Shown here: positions 36,149-45,196 of the stretch, piece by piece
How the letters are laid out: each line of letters starts with the position of its first letter
How positions within the stretch are numbered: position 1 is the first letter of the stretch
Source of the DNA: IMCC45349 sp047219225
GTDB taxonomy: Bacteria; Bacteroidota; Bacteroidia; Flavobacteriales; Flavobacteriaceae
NCBI RefSeq assembly: GCF_047219225.1
Contig: NZ_CP178208.1
Span: forward strand, 682,001 to 746,000
Direction of reading: 5' to 3'
Length of the DNA stretch: 64,000 bases
Made by a program: the position numbers and the translations under genes
Notes under the pieces: model-generated
Told to the model about the DNA's origin: nothing
Database searches by the model: none
What the model saw: the letters and a program-made list of their open reading frames with translations, nothing else

Positions 36149-37041
36149 TGGATACTTTTTACAGTCATGGAAAGCTACTTCTAACAGGAGAATATGTAGT
36201 GCTAGATGGTGTAAAAGCTTTGGCAATACCAACAAAATATGGTCAATTTTTAGAAGTAAATCCTATTGATAAAAATATTTTGATTTGGAAAAGTATCGAT
36301 AATGAAGGTAACATTTGGTTTGAACATGCATTTAACCCAAATGATACTAATTATAACAATCCAATATCACAGCGAATAATTGAAATTATTAGCGCAGTTA
36401 AAACATTAAATTCAAAGTTTAATCCTTTTGGTTTTGAAGTCACTACTACACTAGAATTTCCACAAGATTGGGGACTAGGATCGTCATCAACTTTAATAAA
36501 CAATATAGCTAATTGGGCAAATGTTGATGCTTTTAAGCTATTAGAACTTACTTTTGGAGGTAGTGGTTACGATATTGCTTGTGCGCAAAATAACACTCCA
36601 ATTATCTATAGCACTAACAATAACACACCAGATGTTCAGCAGGTTATTTTCAACCCTAGTTTTATTGACAACCTTTATTTTATTCATCTTAACAAAAAAC
36701 AAAACAGTAGAGAAGGCATTGCTCGATACAAACAAAACAGAGATAATAGCTCTCATACTTTTTCTAAGATAAATACCATTACAGAACAAATCTTAAATTG
36801 CACTAATTTAGATGAGTTTGAACAATTACTAACCTTACACGAAAACATTATAGCTAACATTATAAAACTTAAACCTGTTAAAGAAACAATGTTTCATGAT
36901 TATGATGGTGCCATAAAAAGCTTAGGAGCTTGGGGAGGTGACTTTATAATTGCTACTGGAAATAATTTAGATACTGTAGCTAACTATTTTAAATCCAAAG
37001 GTTACCATACTATAATCCCGTATAAAGACATGATTATATAA
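36148..37041 (+). CDS. GHMP kinase, probable mevalonate-pathway kinase
   Basis: A 297-aa kinase. It starts FYSHGKLLLTGEYVVLDG, has the ATP-binding GHMP motif GLGSSSTLINNIANW at about residues 110-124, and FGGSGYDIACAQNNTPIIY. The C-terminal GAWGGDFIIATG resembles the third GHMP motif. ATG overlaps the stop of the HMG-CoA reductase gene by 1 nt, so it very probably phosphorylates mevalonate or phosphomevalonate. Which of the two cannot be settled by motifs. Confidence 0.85.
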   Translation: MDTFYSHGKLLLTGEYVVLDGVKALAIPTKYGQFLEVNPIDKNILIWKSIDNEGNIWFEHAFNPNDTNYNNPISQRIIEIISAVKTLNSKFNPFGFEVTTTLEFPQDWGLGSSSTLINNIANWANVDAFKLLELTFGGSGYDIACAQNNTPIIYSTNNNTPDVQQVIFNPSFIDNLYFIHLNKKQNSREGIARYKQNRDNSSHTFSKINTITEQILNCTNLDEFEQLLTLHENIIANIIKLKPVKETMFHDYDGAIKSLGAWGGDFIIATGNNLDTVANYFKSKGYHTIIPYKDMII

Positions 37042-37043
37042 AT

Positions 37044-37079
37044 AAAAAAGGGTATCTAAATTAGATACCCTTTTTTATT
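37044..37079. terminator. Bidirectional terminator between convergent genes
   Basis: GGGTATCT/AGATACCC (37050-37057 with 37063-37070) has A6 on the left and T6 on the right. Confidence 0.9.
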
Positions 37080-37094
37080 TATATTAACTAACTA

Positions 37095-39242
37095 CTAGTA
37101 AAAAGTAGCTCTGTTATCTTCAATTTCTGAAGCTTCTTTTAAAGCATTAAATAAAGCTGTATTAACAACAGCAGATTTAGCATTTCCAACTCTATTAGCA
37201 GCCGCTTGATAGTTTGGTAATTCATCAGCAGGTGTAATTTTTGTTACCTGTACTACAAATACTCCACTATTACCAACAACTAACTTAGAAGTTTCACCTT
37301 CTTTTAATCCGAAAGCTGTTCCGATTACTTTTGGTTCTCTTCCAGCTCCAGATAATGTTGGGTTTTTCATATTTACAGCTAAAGATGTTTTTACAGTTTG
37401 CCCTTGAGCAGCAGCTATATCATCTACAGTAGTTGCAGAGATAGCATCCATTATTTGTTTAGCCTTCTTCTCTTTTCTTATTTCAGGTAATGCTGTAACT
37501 GAAGCTTTTTCTGGTGTCATTAATCCTTCTTCGTTAATTCCAGTTAATACTGCAACAGCATAACCACCTCCAGGAACATTAAAACTCTTAACTGCTCCAA
37601 TTTTATCACTTTCAAAAGCCCAACGTACAATTCCTCTTTGGCTTCCTAATCTTGGAATACTCTCATCAAGCACTTTAATATTACTTACAGTTTCAACCTC
37701 TAAACCTTGTTCTTTAGCAATTTCTTCAAAGTCATTACCAACAACCGCAATTTCGAACTTAGATTTCTTATTAAACACATCGTCAATAGTTTTCTCTGAA
37801 GCTTCAATAGCGTGTGCTAACGTAGCAACTTTAACAGCTTTTTGCTTGTTTCCTTGACTTAAAATTTCGATAACATGATATCCAAAAGATGTTTTTACAA
37901 CTTCTAAATCTCCAGTATTATTTTCGAAAGAAAACGCTTTGAATTCTGGAGCATAACCATCTGTATAAGCAAACTCAATTTCTCCATCTTTTTCATTACT
38001 TACTTTATCTGATGATAACTCAAGTAAACTTTTAAATTTAGAACGGTTTCCTTTTAATACATTATAAATACTATCTGCAGTAGCTTTTGCTTGTGCATCT
38101 GTTCTAGTTTCTGTAGCAGCTACTCTAGTTGCTCCAACAAATGGAATTAATATGTGTCTAACTTTTGCTGAATCAGGAATTTGCTTTACATCAACCATTT
38201 TAGTTAACTTGTAATACGCTCCATCTTTATATGGTCCATATACACTACCTTTTTCTAAATTGTAAATACTATCTGCAGCAACAGATGGTAAAGCAGATTT
38301 AGCTACAAAAGCATCATAATACTTTATAGCAGAATTAGCATTAACATAAGTTTGGTGGTCAGTAACATTTTTAAATCCAACTATGTTATCATTAGCTTTT
38401 GTAGTTTCATTAAACTCAACTTTATCATCAACTAATGCTAATAATCCTTTTTTGATTTCTTCTTCATCTTCTTGAGATGCTTCTTCTTTAAACTGCACAA
38501 AGAAAATATCTCTTGAAGCTTCAACTTGATACTTCTCTTTATGATTGTTAATATAATTAGAAATCTCAGACTTGCTTACAGAAATAGTACTATCTGCAAT
38601 TGTTGTAAAAGGTATTTGTACAAATTTTAAGTCAACTTTATCGTTTTCTAATTTATAATCTAACTCTCCTTCAGTTAATGTACCAACGATACCACCTTTT
38701 ACTAGGTTAAAATATGTTTGTTGCACACCACCTTCAGCAATGTTTTTTTCAAAATTATTCCATGCTTCATAGTTTATTGGAGAACCATTTAACATTGTAG
38801 TTTCTGGAGAAATTGCTTTTAAATTTGCAATAAACTCATTTAACTTATCTTCATCAAATACACCTGCTTCGTTTTTAAATTCTTCAAAAGTAGATAGGCT
38901 TTGTTTGATTAAGTCTCTCATTTGATCTTTCTCTACAGATAAACCTAAAGCTTCAAACTGACCTTGCATAACAGCATTTCTTACTTCTGTATCCCAAACT
39001 CTATTCATAGCTTGTGTACTTGATAAAGAGTTTCCGTACTGTCTTTGTGCATTTTCAACTTTATTCATAAAATCATCACGCTGAATATCTACACCATTAA
39101 TTGTAGCTATAACGTTTTGAGATTTCCCTGAGAAACCTGAACCACTTTTGAATAAATCAGCTAAGACAAACGAGAATAATGCCATCGCAATTACTAATAT
39201 TAAGAATAATGAACGTTGTCTAATTTTATTTAAAATTGCCAT
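37095..39242 (-). CDS. PpiD-like membrane-anchored peptidyl-prolyl isomerase/chaperone
   Basis: A 715-aa protein with one N-terminal membrane helix (about residues 12-30, IRQRSLFLILVIAMALFSFVLADLF). A SurA-N-like helical domain follows (about 35-240: INGVDIQRDDFMNKVENAQRQYG), then parvulin PPIase domains, the clearest at about 355-470 (KVRHILIPF … SFGYHVIEIL). A C-terminal domain ends PNYQAAANRVGNAK. It assists folding of exported proteins at the periplasmic face of the inner membrane. Longer than E. coli PpiD (623 aa), as usual in Bacteroidota. It begins its own unit upstream of the CorC-like gene's terminal side. Confidence 0.92.
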   Translation of the reverse strand: MAILNKIRQRSLFLILVIAMALFSFVLADLFKSGSGFSGKSQNVIATINGVDIQRDDFMNKVENAQRQYGNSLSSTQAMNRVWDTEVRNAVMQGQFEALGLSVEKDQMRDLIKQSLSTFEEFKNEAGVFDEDKLNEFIANLKAISPETTMLNGSPINYEAWNNFEKNIAEGGVQQTYFNLVKGGIVGTLTEGELDYKLENDKVDLKFVQIPFTTIADSTISVSKSEISNYINNHKEKYQVEASRDIFFVQFKEEASQEDEEEIKKGLLALVDDKVEFNETTKANDNIVGFKNVTDHQTYVNANSAIKYYDAFVAKSALPSVAADSIYNLEKGSVYGPYKDGAYYKLTKMVDVKQIPDSAKVRHILIPFVGATRVAATETRTDAQAKATADSIYNVLKGNRSKFKSLLELSSDKVSNEKDGEIEFAYTDGYAPEFKAFSFENNTGDLEVVKTSFGYHVIEILSQGNKQKAVKVATLAHAIEASEKTIDDVFNKKSKFEIAVVGNDFEEIAKEQGLEVETVSNIKVLDESIPRLGSQRGIVRWAFESDKIGAVKSFNVPGGGYAVAVLTGINEEGLMTPEKASVTALPEIRKEKKAKQIMDAISATTVDDIAAAQGQTVKTSLAVNMKNPTLSGAGREPKVIGTAFGLKEGETSKLVVGNSGVFVVQVTKITPADELPNYQAAANRVGNAKSAVVNTALFNALKEASEIEDNRATFY

Positions 39243-39341
39243 TTGATGTTTAATTTTTTAAGAAATATAGTGCGCGAAAATACCAATTTCTATTAAATAA
39301 TAAAAGTAGAACAACGTATTAATTGCCTTATTATAGGAATT

Positions 39342-40631
39342 TTATTCCTCTGGTAGTATTTCAAGCGAAACACTATCTATTTTAGTGTTAGAAACTTCGG
39401 TAATTGTAAATAAGAAATTCTCTATTCTAACTTTTTCGTTTTTCTCAGGAATTTCTTCTGTACTATTAACTATTAGTCCCCCTAAAGTTTCATAATTTTC
39501 GTTTTCAGGAAAGTTGAGTTTATAAGCTTCGTTTAAGTAATCAACCTCTAATCTTGCAGAAAAATTAAAATGTGTATCACTAATTTTTTCTTCTAACAAC
39601 TCAATGGAGTCATGTTCATCTTCAATTTCACCAAACAGTTCTTCAACAATATCTTCTACAGTCATTATACCAGAAGTACCTCCATACTCATCTAAAACAA
39701 CAGCTAAACTTTTACGTTTTTTAGTAAGAGCATTTAACACATCTTTGGCTAGCATTGTTTCTGGAACAAACTCTACAGGCATTATCATGGACTTGATTGA
39801 TTTTGGTTTTTTAAACAAATCAAAAGAATGCACATAACCTAAAATATCATCAATGGTGTCTTTATAAACAATGATTTTCGAATATCCAGTAGAAATAAAC
39901 AACTCACTTAAAGACTTAATTGTATCATAAATTTCAACAGCAATCAACTCGGTTCTAGGCACCATAACCTCTCGTGACTTAACCTCTGAAAACTCTAAAG
40001 CATTTTGAAAAATTTGAATTTCGCTATCAACTTCATCATGTTCTTCAACAGACTCCATTTGCTCACTAATATAATTACCTAACTCTACCTTAGAAAAAGC
40101 CAATTGTACATCATCTCCTTCGGTTTTAAAAAATGTTTTTAAAACAACATCAGAAATCCAAATCACAAAATCTGAAATTAACCAAAAGAGTATATAAAAA
40201 ATGTATGCTGGTAAGGCAAAAAATTTAAGTAGTGTATTGGCGTATATTTGAAAAAATACTTTAGGTAAAAACTCTGCAGTAACTAAAATAATAATTGTAG
40301 ATATTACTGTTTGAGTTAACAAACTTAACTCGTTAAAGAGGTAGTTTATAAAATCATAATTAGTTGGTAATTGTGCCTGAAACCAATCTACCAAAAGATC
40401 ACCCATGAAAAGACCATATATCACTAATGCTATATTATTTCCAATAAGCATAGTAGCAATAAACTTAGAAGGTCTAGCTGTAAGACGTGTTAATATTTTA
40501 GCCAGAAACCCTTCTTGCTTTTTTTCAATCTCTATGTGAATTTTATTAGAAGACACGTAGGCTATCTCCATTCCAGAAAAGAATGCAGAAAACAATAAAG
40601 AAACAACAATAATTATGATGCTTAAAGTCAT
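39342..40631 (-). CDS. CNNM/CorC-type hemolysin family protein
   Basis: A 429-aa membrane protein. A CNNM transmembrane domain occupies about residues 1-185 (IIIVVSLLFSAFFSGMEIAYVSSN; NNIALVIYGLFMGDLL). A pair of CBS domains lies at about 205-330 (VMVPRTELIAVEIYD and KDVLNALTKKRKSLAVVLDEYGGTSGIMTVEDIVEELFGEIEDEHD), then a CorC_HlyC transporter-associated domain. It probably exports or regulates Mg2+ or another divalent ion. The gliding protein GldE is a paralogue, but no gldD is nearby, so I do not assign it. It lies 2 bp from the next upstream gene. Confidence 0.9.
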   Translation of the reverse strand: MTLSIIIIVVSLLFSAFFSGMEIAYVSSNKIHIEIEKKQEGFLAKILTRLTARPSKFIATMLIGNNIALVIYGLFMGDLLVDWFQAQLPTNYDFINYLFNELSLLTQTVISTIIILVTAEFLPKVFFQIYANTLLKFFALPAYIFYILFWLISDFVIWISDVVLKTFFKTEGDDVQLAFSKVELGNYISEQMESVEEHDEVDSEIQIFQNALEFSEVKSREVMVPRTELIAVEIYDTIKSLSELFISTGYSKIIVYKDTIDDILGYVHSFDLFKKPKSIKSMIMPVEFVPETMLAKDVLNALTKKRKSLAVVLDEYGGTSGIMTVEDIVEELFGEIEDEHDSIELLEEKISDTHFNFSARLEVDYLNEAYKLNFPENENYETLGGLIVNSTEEIPEKNEKVRIENFLFTITEVSNTKIDSVSLEILPEE

Positions 40632-40633
40632 TT

Positions 40634-40825
40634 TTAAAGCTTGCCTCTATCGTGGAATCTTTTACTATATTTTTTTCTAAAGAAAAACATAAATACTGCA
40701 AGCGCAGCAAAAACTAATGACACATATGAACGATTTCTATCGACATTCCAATTAGAAATTGCATCATAAATAAAAAGTACAGCAAAAAATACGTATGCGT
40801 ACTGTAAGATTTTAATTAACTTCAT
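40634..40825 (-). CDS. Small two-helix membrane protein
   Basis: A 63-aa protein with two hydrophobic segments (about residues 7-22 and 35-50) and a basic tail KKYSKRFHDRGKL. It ends 2 bp before the CorC-like gene begins, so they share a transcript. A TAnnTTTG element (40877-40870, minus) precedes it. No family recognised. Confidence 0.7.
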   Translation of the reverse strand: MKLIKILQYAYVFFAVLFIYDAISNWNVDRNRSYVSLVFAALAVFMFFFRKKYSKRFHDRGKL

Positions 40826-40869
40826 TTAAATTGTTTTGAGCTGTAATTTATTATACAACTATGACGATA

Positions 40870-40877
40870 CAAAGATA
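40870..40877 (-). promoter_or_regulatory. -7 promoter element before the small membrane protein
   Basis: On the minus strand TATCTTTG fits TAnnTTTG, 45 nt before the start at 40825 and just past the end of lptC. No TTG partner found. Confidence 0.4.
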
Positions 40878-40881
40878 GGAA

Positions 40882-41436
40882 TTATTCGTCTATGTATATT
40901 CTTCCTGTAACCTCTAAAACTTGAGCGTTAGTAAAGTTTTTGTTGGAGTCGAAACCATTACCATCAGTTATATACTCTGATGTTCTAAATTTCACTGGTT
41001 GATTTGTAAACAACCACTCTGTTTTTTGGTCGTAAAACAATTGCTCTGCAAAAAGCGTATCGTTAGCATGAGTTGTTAGCACGACATTACCTTGAAGGTC
41101 TATTAAATCGGTTTCATTATATACTATAGCATAATCTGAAACTACAGTACTTTTATTATTGTCTTTATCATACAGTGTTAAGTTAACACCTTCAGGAAAC
41201 TCATAAAATGCAAACTCTCTATTAGAATAATCAAACATTTTAGGACTCACCAAAACAGAAGTCAATTTACCAGAATCGGTATACTTTGTATTAATATTTT
41301 CTGCTATAGAAGCAGGACCTCCTTTAGAAACACCAATACTTTGCACTTCCTTTAAACTGTTAGTACATGAAAAAAACAAAGTCACAGCAAAAACTGTGAC
41401 AATGTTTAATAATATATATTTAAATGTTTTGTCCAT
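40882..41436 (-). CDS. lptC: LPS export ABC transporter periplasmic protein LptC, lipoprotein form
   Basis: A 184-aa protein with a lipobox-like FFSC at about residue 24. The repeating pattern KYTDSGKLTSVLVSPKMFDYSNREFAFYEFPEGVNLTLYD… and LIDLQGNVVLTTHANDTLFAEQLFYDQKTEWLFTNQPVKF is the beta-jellyroll signature of LptC/OstA-type domains. It forms part of the periplasmic bridge that carries LPS from the inner to the outer membrane. It overlaps the TPR gene by 1 nt and belongs to the coaX-barrel-TPR-lptC minus-strand operon. Confidence 0.88.
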   Translation of the reverse strand: MDKTFKYILLNIVTVFAVTLFFSCTNSLKEVQSIGVSKGGPASIAENINTKYTDSGKLTSVLVSPKMFDYSNREFAFYEFPEGVNLTLYDKDNNKSTVVSDYAIVYNETDLIDLQGNVVLTTHANDTLFAEQLFYDQKTEWLFTNQPVKFRTSEYITDGNGFDSNKNFTNAQVLEVTGRIYIDE

Positions 41437-42821
41437 TATAGTGTAGGTACTTTAACACTAGAACCTATCCAACATCCAATTTTAATAGTTTCACCTGCTC
41501 TACCTGACGAGAATATTTCACTCTTTTGTGGTGCTTTTGCATTATAATTTGCGACAGACTTAGCTGCAGATTTTTTTAATGTTGGGTCAACCTTTCCTGC
41601 TCTAGCTGCTTCTTGAGCTGCTAACCAGTACACTGCTCTTTTTGAGAAGTTATCTGTACCACAATTATTAGCACTTTTAGCATACATTTGCGCAATTGCT
41701 AAGTGACATCTTCCCATTGATGGGTTGTTAGACAAAGCTTTTCTGTAATAGCTTCTTGCTTGTCCATAGCTACCCTTTTTCTTAAAGCTAGTTGCAATTT
41801 TATATAAAATCTTAGCTTTCTTGAATTTATCAGACTCTAACTCTACAGCTTGATTGTAATATGTTAAAGCTTCTGAACTTTGTCCAGCTTTATCTTTTAA
41901 TAATCCAATATAGAATGCAGTTGTTGCATTAGGCTCTAAAGCATTTTTTTGCTCTACTATTTTCACAAATAATGGATCGTCTGTACATTCTTTAGCAAAC
42001 ATTCTGTTCATAGCTCTTTGTAACCAAACACCATCGTTTTTAAATTCTTCAAAATCGTTAGTATAAATAGGGATAAGAATTTCACAATTTGCTCTGTCTC
42101 CCATTTTTTTATCTATACTTCCAGAAATTTGATCGTAAGCAGTTAAATAACTATTATAAGATTTTAACTTTTTAGCATCCTTAGAGCTTATCTGTATCTC
42201 TTCCTCACCTTCTTTTGGTGTAAATTTATTTTTCTTCTCAGTATAATTCTTAACTTCAGATTCTACTTTTTCAGTAATTTCATCATACTTAGTAAATAAT
42301 TGCTGAGGCGTTTTTTTACCTTCATCATATAAATCTACCATTAATGAGAAATAAGTATATAAACTTTTAGGGTTAGTAAATGTTTTAGCATCCGCTTTAT
42401 AAGCAGCATCAAAACAGTTATATAACTCATCTTTAGACTTCCCTAATTCTTTTCTATTATCGTATTGTAACTGACAAGATTTAGCCATGTACTGACCTTT
42501 TGGAGTTTTAGATGCAAAATGCTCTCCTCTTTGATCCCAAAGTTTAATTAAATCGTTTACGAAAGCTAATTTATCAGCTCCAGCAGCACCTTTAATTTTA
42601 TGCTTTAATATTTTTTCTCCATATACATATATAGCATTATTAAACTTAGGATTTCTATTTCTTAATTCCATCCATGGCGTATATGCAGCATCATAATTTT
42701 TTGCTTTAGCATATTCCACAAAAATGGAAAGTGTAGCCATATCCTCTTCATTACTTTGAGCACTTACAAAATTAACGCTCACAAACAACATTGCTATTAA
42801 AAGTGTAATCTTAGTTTTCAT
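41436..42821 (-). CDS. Periplasmic tetratricopeptide repeat protein
   Basis: A 461-aa protein with a signal peptide (…NFVSAQ, about residue 22). TPR-like helices dominate; the clearest repeats are at about residues 296-365 (ATTAFYIGLLKDKAGQSSEALTYYNQAVELE; AKILYKIATSFKKKGSYGQARSYYRKALSNNPSMGRCHLAIAQMYAK). The C-terminus GETIKIGCWIGSSVKVPTL is not repeat-like. Conserved next to lptC and a barrel protein in Flavobacteriia, which suggests an envelope scaffold role. Stop overlaps the lptC start by 1 nt. Confidence 0.85.
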   Translation of the reverse strand: MKTKITLLIAMLFVSVNFVSAQSNEEDMATLSIFVEYAKAKNYDAAYTPWMELRNRNPKFNNAIYVYGEKILKHKIKGAAGADKLAFVNDLIKLWDQRGEHFASKTPKGQYMAKSCQLQYDNRKELGKSKDELYNCFDAAYKADAKTFTNPKSLYTYFSLMVDLYDEGKKTPQQLFTKYDEITEKVESEVKNYTEKKNKFTPKEGEEEIQISSKDAKKLKSYNSYLTAYDQISGSIDKKMGDRANCEILIPIYTNDFEEFKNDGVWLQRAMNRMFAKECTDDPLFVKIVEQKNALEPNATTAFYIGLLKDKAGQSSEALTYYNQAVELESDKFKKAKILYKIATSFKKKGSYGQARSYYRKALSNNPSMGRCHLAIAQMYAKSANNCGTDNFSKRAVYWLAAQEAARAGKVDPTLKKSAAKSVANYNAKAPQKSEIFSSGRAGETIKIGCWIGSSVKVPTL

Positions 42822-42846
42822 AATTCTTATTTTGTTATTCTAGTAG

Positions 42847-44154
42847 TTAATTAAATTTTCTCTTTTCGAACCATCTATCATTTAATGATAAACTAAGCTG
42901 GAAATTTATGAAATTTTCTTGAACTAAATTAGCTTTTGTAGTACCTCTTTTTCCTACTTCAAAACCAAAGTTAGCATTTGAGAACCATCGTCCAACTGGT
43001 AATCCTACACCAAAAGATATGCCAAACTCATTAATGGCTTCATTATTTACTTCTAAACCTGTATTCTCAAAACGCATTCCTGCTCTATACACTACTCTTT
43101 TCCAATAGTTGTTAAAAGAAGAATACTGTGGAATATAGAAACCTCCAATCGATATTGTTGATGCATCTTCAAAAGTTGTATTATCAACTTCTACTACACT
43201 ATTAGAAAACTCACTTGTTTTTAAAGCAGTGTATTCAGCTCCAACGAACCACTTTCTTGGTTGGCCAATTCCTAAACCAAACGCAGTCCTTGAAGGTAAG
43301 GTTAAATTTGTTCTATGTAAACCAAGAGCATTTAAATCAACTACAATTTCATTTGCAGCAAATTCTTGACCTGTTGTAAAGTTTGTTACAATAGTAGAAA
43401 AAATTCTTTCATTATTTGAAGTTAAATCTGCTGCTGGCGAATATGTAAGTCCAGATGTTAATTGTAGCTTATCAGATATCATTGGTGTATATGTTACTCC
43501 AAAATTAAAGTTTAAACCACTTAAATCTGATCTATTTTGCTCTCTACTTTGATATTGTAATAAATTACCTTCATTGTCATATACAAATTCTACAGAAGTA
43601 TTTTGAATATTTCCAAAATTATAATGAGCATCAACTCCTACACTTAAATCCTTAGTTACCTGATATCCTATTCCAAGGAACACTTTATTAAGCCCTCCTT
43701 CACCTCTGTATCTATGTGCTAATAAATCTTCATCATTAAGTGACTGTAATTTATATCCAACCGAAGTATATGGTAATAAACCAAATCCCATTCCAAACTT
43801 ACCCATTGGAACAGATAGTGCTAAATAATCAAAAGTAGTTGTACTAGCCTTTTCTGAACTTGAATCACCTTTTAAACTAATTTCAGAATGAGATCCTCCT
43901 ACAGTATATTTAACTGCTCTTCCTTCATTATTAAAACTCTTTAAAGGCATTCCTCCATATGACGCAGGGTTTCTAAAGTTCATATGTATACTATCAGTAT
44001 AGATACTTAATCCTCCCATACTTCTGTTCTCTACGGTACCTTTAAACTTTAAACTTCCAATACCGTAAAATGAATATGGTGAACTTGTACCTTCTTGAGA
44101 GTGAACATTAAATGCTAAAACTGCAAATAAAACTAGACAGAGCTTTTTAATCAT
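42847..44154 (-). CDS. Outer-membrane beta-barrel protein
   Basis: A 435-aa protein with signal peptide (…AFNVHSQ, about residue 19), then SPYSFYGIGSLKFKGTVENRSMGGLSI, a common start of Bacteroidota FadL/PorV-like barrels. Many alternating amphipathic strands separated by charged loops follow, and the C-terminus ends FINFQLSLSLNDRWFEKRKFN. Not PorP/SprF, which has a different length and start. Substrate unknown. It overlaps coaX by 1 nt and precedes the TPR gene by 25 bp. Confidence 0.82.
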   Translation of the reverse strand: MIKKLCLVLFAVLAFNVHSQEGTSSPYSFYGIGSLKFKGTVENRSMGGLSIYTDSIHMNFRNPASYGGMPLKSFNNEGRAVKYTVGGSHSEISLKGDSSSEKASTTTFDYLALSVPMGKFGMGFGLLPYTSVGYKLQSLNDEDLLAHRYRGEGGLNKVFLGIGYQVTKDLSVGVDAHYNFGNIQNTSVEFVYDNEGNLLQYQSREQNRSDLSGLNFNFGVTYTPMISDKLQLTSGLTYSPAADLTSNNERIFSTIVTNFTTGQEFAANEIVVDLNALGLHRTNLTLPSRTAFGLGIGQPRKWFVGAEYTALKTSEFSNSVVEVDNTTFEDASTISIGGFYIPQYSSFNNYWKRVVYRAGMRFENTGLEVNNEAINEFGISFGVGLPVGRWFSNANFGFEVGKRGTTKANLVQENFINFQLSLSLNDRWFEKRKFN

Positions 44155-44882
44155 TATTTTGAATTAAATTCTAATATAAAATTCAAACCTTCCAAAAGAA
44201 AATTTGAGTTCGCAAATATGCTACTTTTTAATCGCTTAGACAAGAAATCTGCATCGCCTCCTGTTAAAATAACTGTTAAATCTTCGTATTTATCACCATA
44301 TTTTTGCACAATTCCATCTATTTCGTTCAAAACACCATTAATAACACCAGAATGAATAGCATCTTCTGTTGATTTTCCAATAATATTTTTTGGCATCTTT
44401 TTTTCTAATAACGGTAAGTTGGCTGTTAAATTATTTAATGCATAATAACGTAATTTAATTCCAGGAGAAATTGCGCCTCCTAAGTAATTGTTTTTTTCTG
44501 TTATAAAATCGAACGTAATACAAGTTCCTGCATCTATAATTAAAACATTGTTCTTAGAATATTGATGTACTGAAGCACACACTAAAGCTATTCTATCTAC
44601 TCCAAGTGTTTTGGGTGTTTTATAAAGATTTCTAAATGGCAATTTCGTTTTTGAGCTAAGCACTGTTAGTTTAGTAACTTTTTCAAGCTCTAAAACATCC
44701 TTTTCATCTAATTTTCCAACAGAAGAAATAATAGATTTCTCTATTTCTTGAAACTCTTTTAATATTTTTTTTACGTTGATAATTAAATCTTCAATCTTTA
44801 CTATTTTCTTACAAAGCAATGTACCTTCTTGAAAAACAGCTAATTTCACATTTGTATTTCCAACATCTATTATTAAATTCAT
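44154..44882 (-). CDS. coaX: Type III pantothenate kinase
   Basis: A 242-aa ASKHA-fold kinase for the first step of coenzyme A synthesis. MNLIIDVGNTNVKLAVF gives the phosphate-binding D-x-G-N-T motif; TLGVDRIALVCAS and IDAGTCITFDF are the other family motifs, followed by GGAISPGIKLRYYALN. Standard length. First gene of the operon with the barrel, TPR and lptC genes, sharing 1 nt with the barrel gene. Confidence 0.96.
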   Translation of the reverse strand: MNLIIDVGNTNVKLAVFQEGTLLCKKIVKIEDLIINVKKILKEFQEIEKSIISSVGKLDEKDVLELEKVTKLTVLSSKTKLPFRNLYKTPKTLGVDRIALVCASVHQYSKNNVLIIDAGTCITFDFITEKNNYLGGAISPGIKLRYYALNNLTANLPLLEKKMPKNIIGKSTEDAIHSGVINGVLNEIDGIVQKYGDKYEDLTVILTGGDADFLSKRLKSSIFANSNFLLEGLNFILEFNSK

Positions 44883-44897
44883 ATAAATTTTTAAAGC

Positions 44898-44909
44898 TGT
44901 AAATTTACA
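44898..44909. promoter_or_regulatory. 12-bp perfect palindrome upstream of coaX
   Basis: TGTAAATTTACA lies 16 bp upstream of the coaX start on the minus strand. Its TGTAA/TTACA arms recall the palindrome at 3291-3306. Possible operator. Confidence 0.3.
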
Positions 44910-44933
44910 AAACGAATTTTTATAAAAATTCCT

Positions 44934-44963
44934 TTGTGAATATTAAAAATGAGTATATATTTG
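44934..44963 (+). promoter_or_regulatory. Consensus Bacteroidota promoter of tRNA-Phe
   Basis: TTG (44934-44936, within TTTG) and TATATTTG (44956-44963) are separated by 19 nt, exactly the consensus TTG-N19-TAnnTTTG for the primary sigma factor of Bacteroidota. The tRNA begins 16 nt after the -7 element. Confidence 0.88.
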
Positions 44964-44978
44964 CAACCGCTTTAGCGA

Positions 44979-45051
<73 letters not shown>

Positions 45052-45052
45052 C

Positions 45053-45087
45053 AAAAAACCCGAACAAATGTTCGGGTTTTTTTTTAT
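45053..45087 (+). terminator. Terminator of tRNA-Phe
   Basis: CCCGAAC/GTTCGGG (45059-45065 with 45070-45076) is preceded by A6 and followed by about ten T. It starts directly after the tRNA. Confidence 0.92.
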
Positions 45088-45133
45088 TACTAACAATCCA
45101 ATTCTCTCTTAATTCTACATAACTATATTAAGC

Positions 45134-45175
45134 AAAAAAGGTATGACAACATAAATTTATGTTATCACACCTTTT
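45134..45175 (-). terminator. Long hairpin terminator of the threonine-dehydrogenase-like gene
   Basis: An imperfect 15-pair stem (GGTATGACAACATAA with TTATGTTATCACACC, 45140-45171, two mismatches) is followed on the minus strand by T6 (45139-45134). It is about 25 bp past the stop at 45197. Confidence 0.75.
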
Positions 45176-45196
45176 AATAAGTTAATCAAAGTCAAG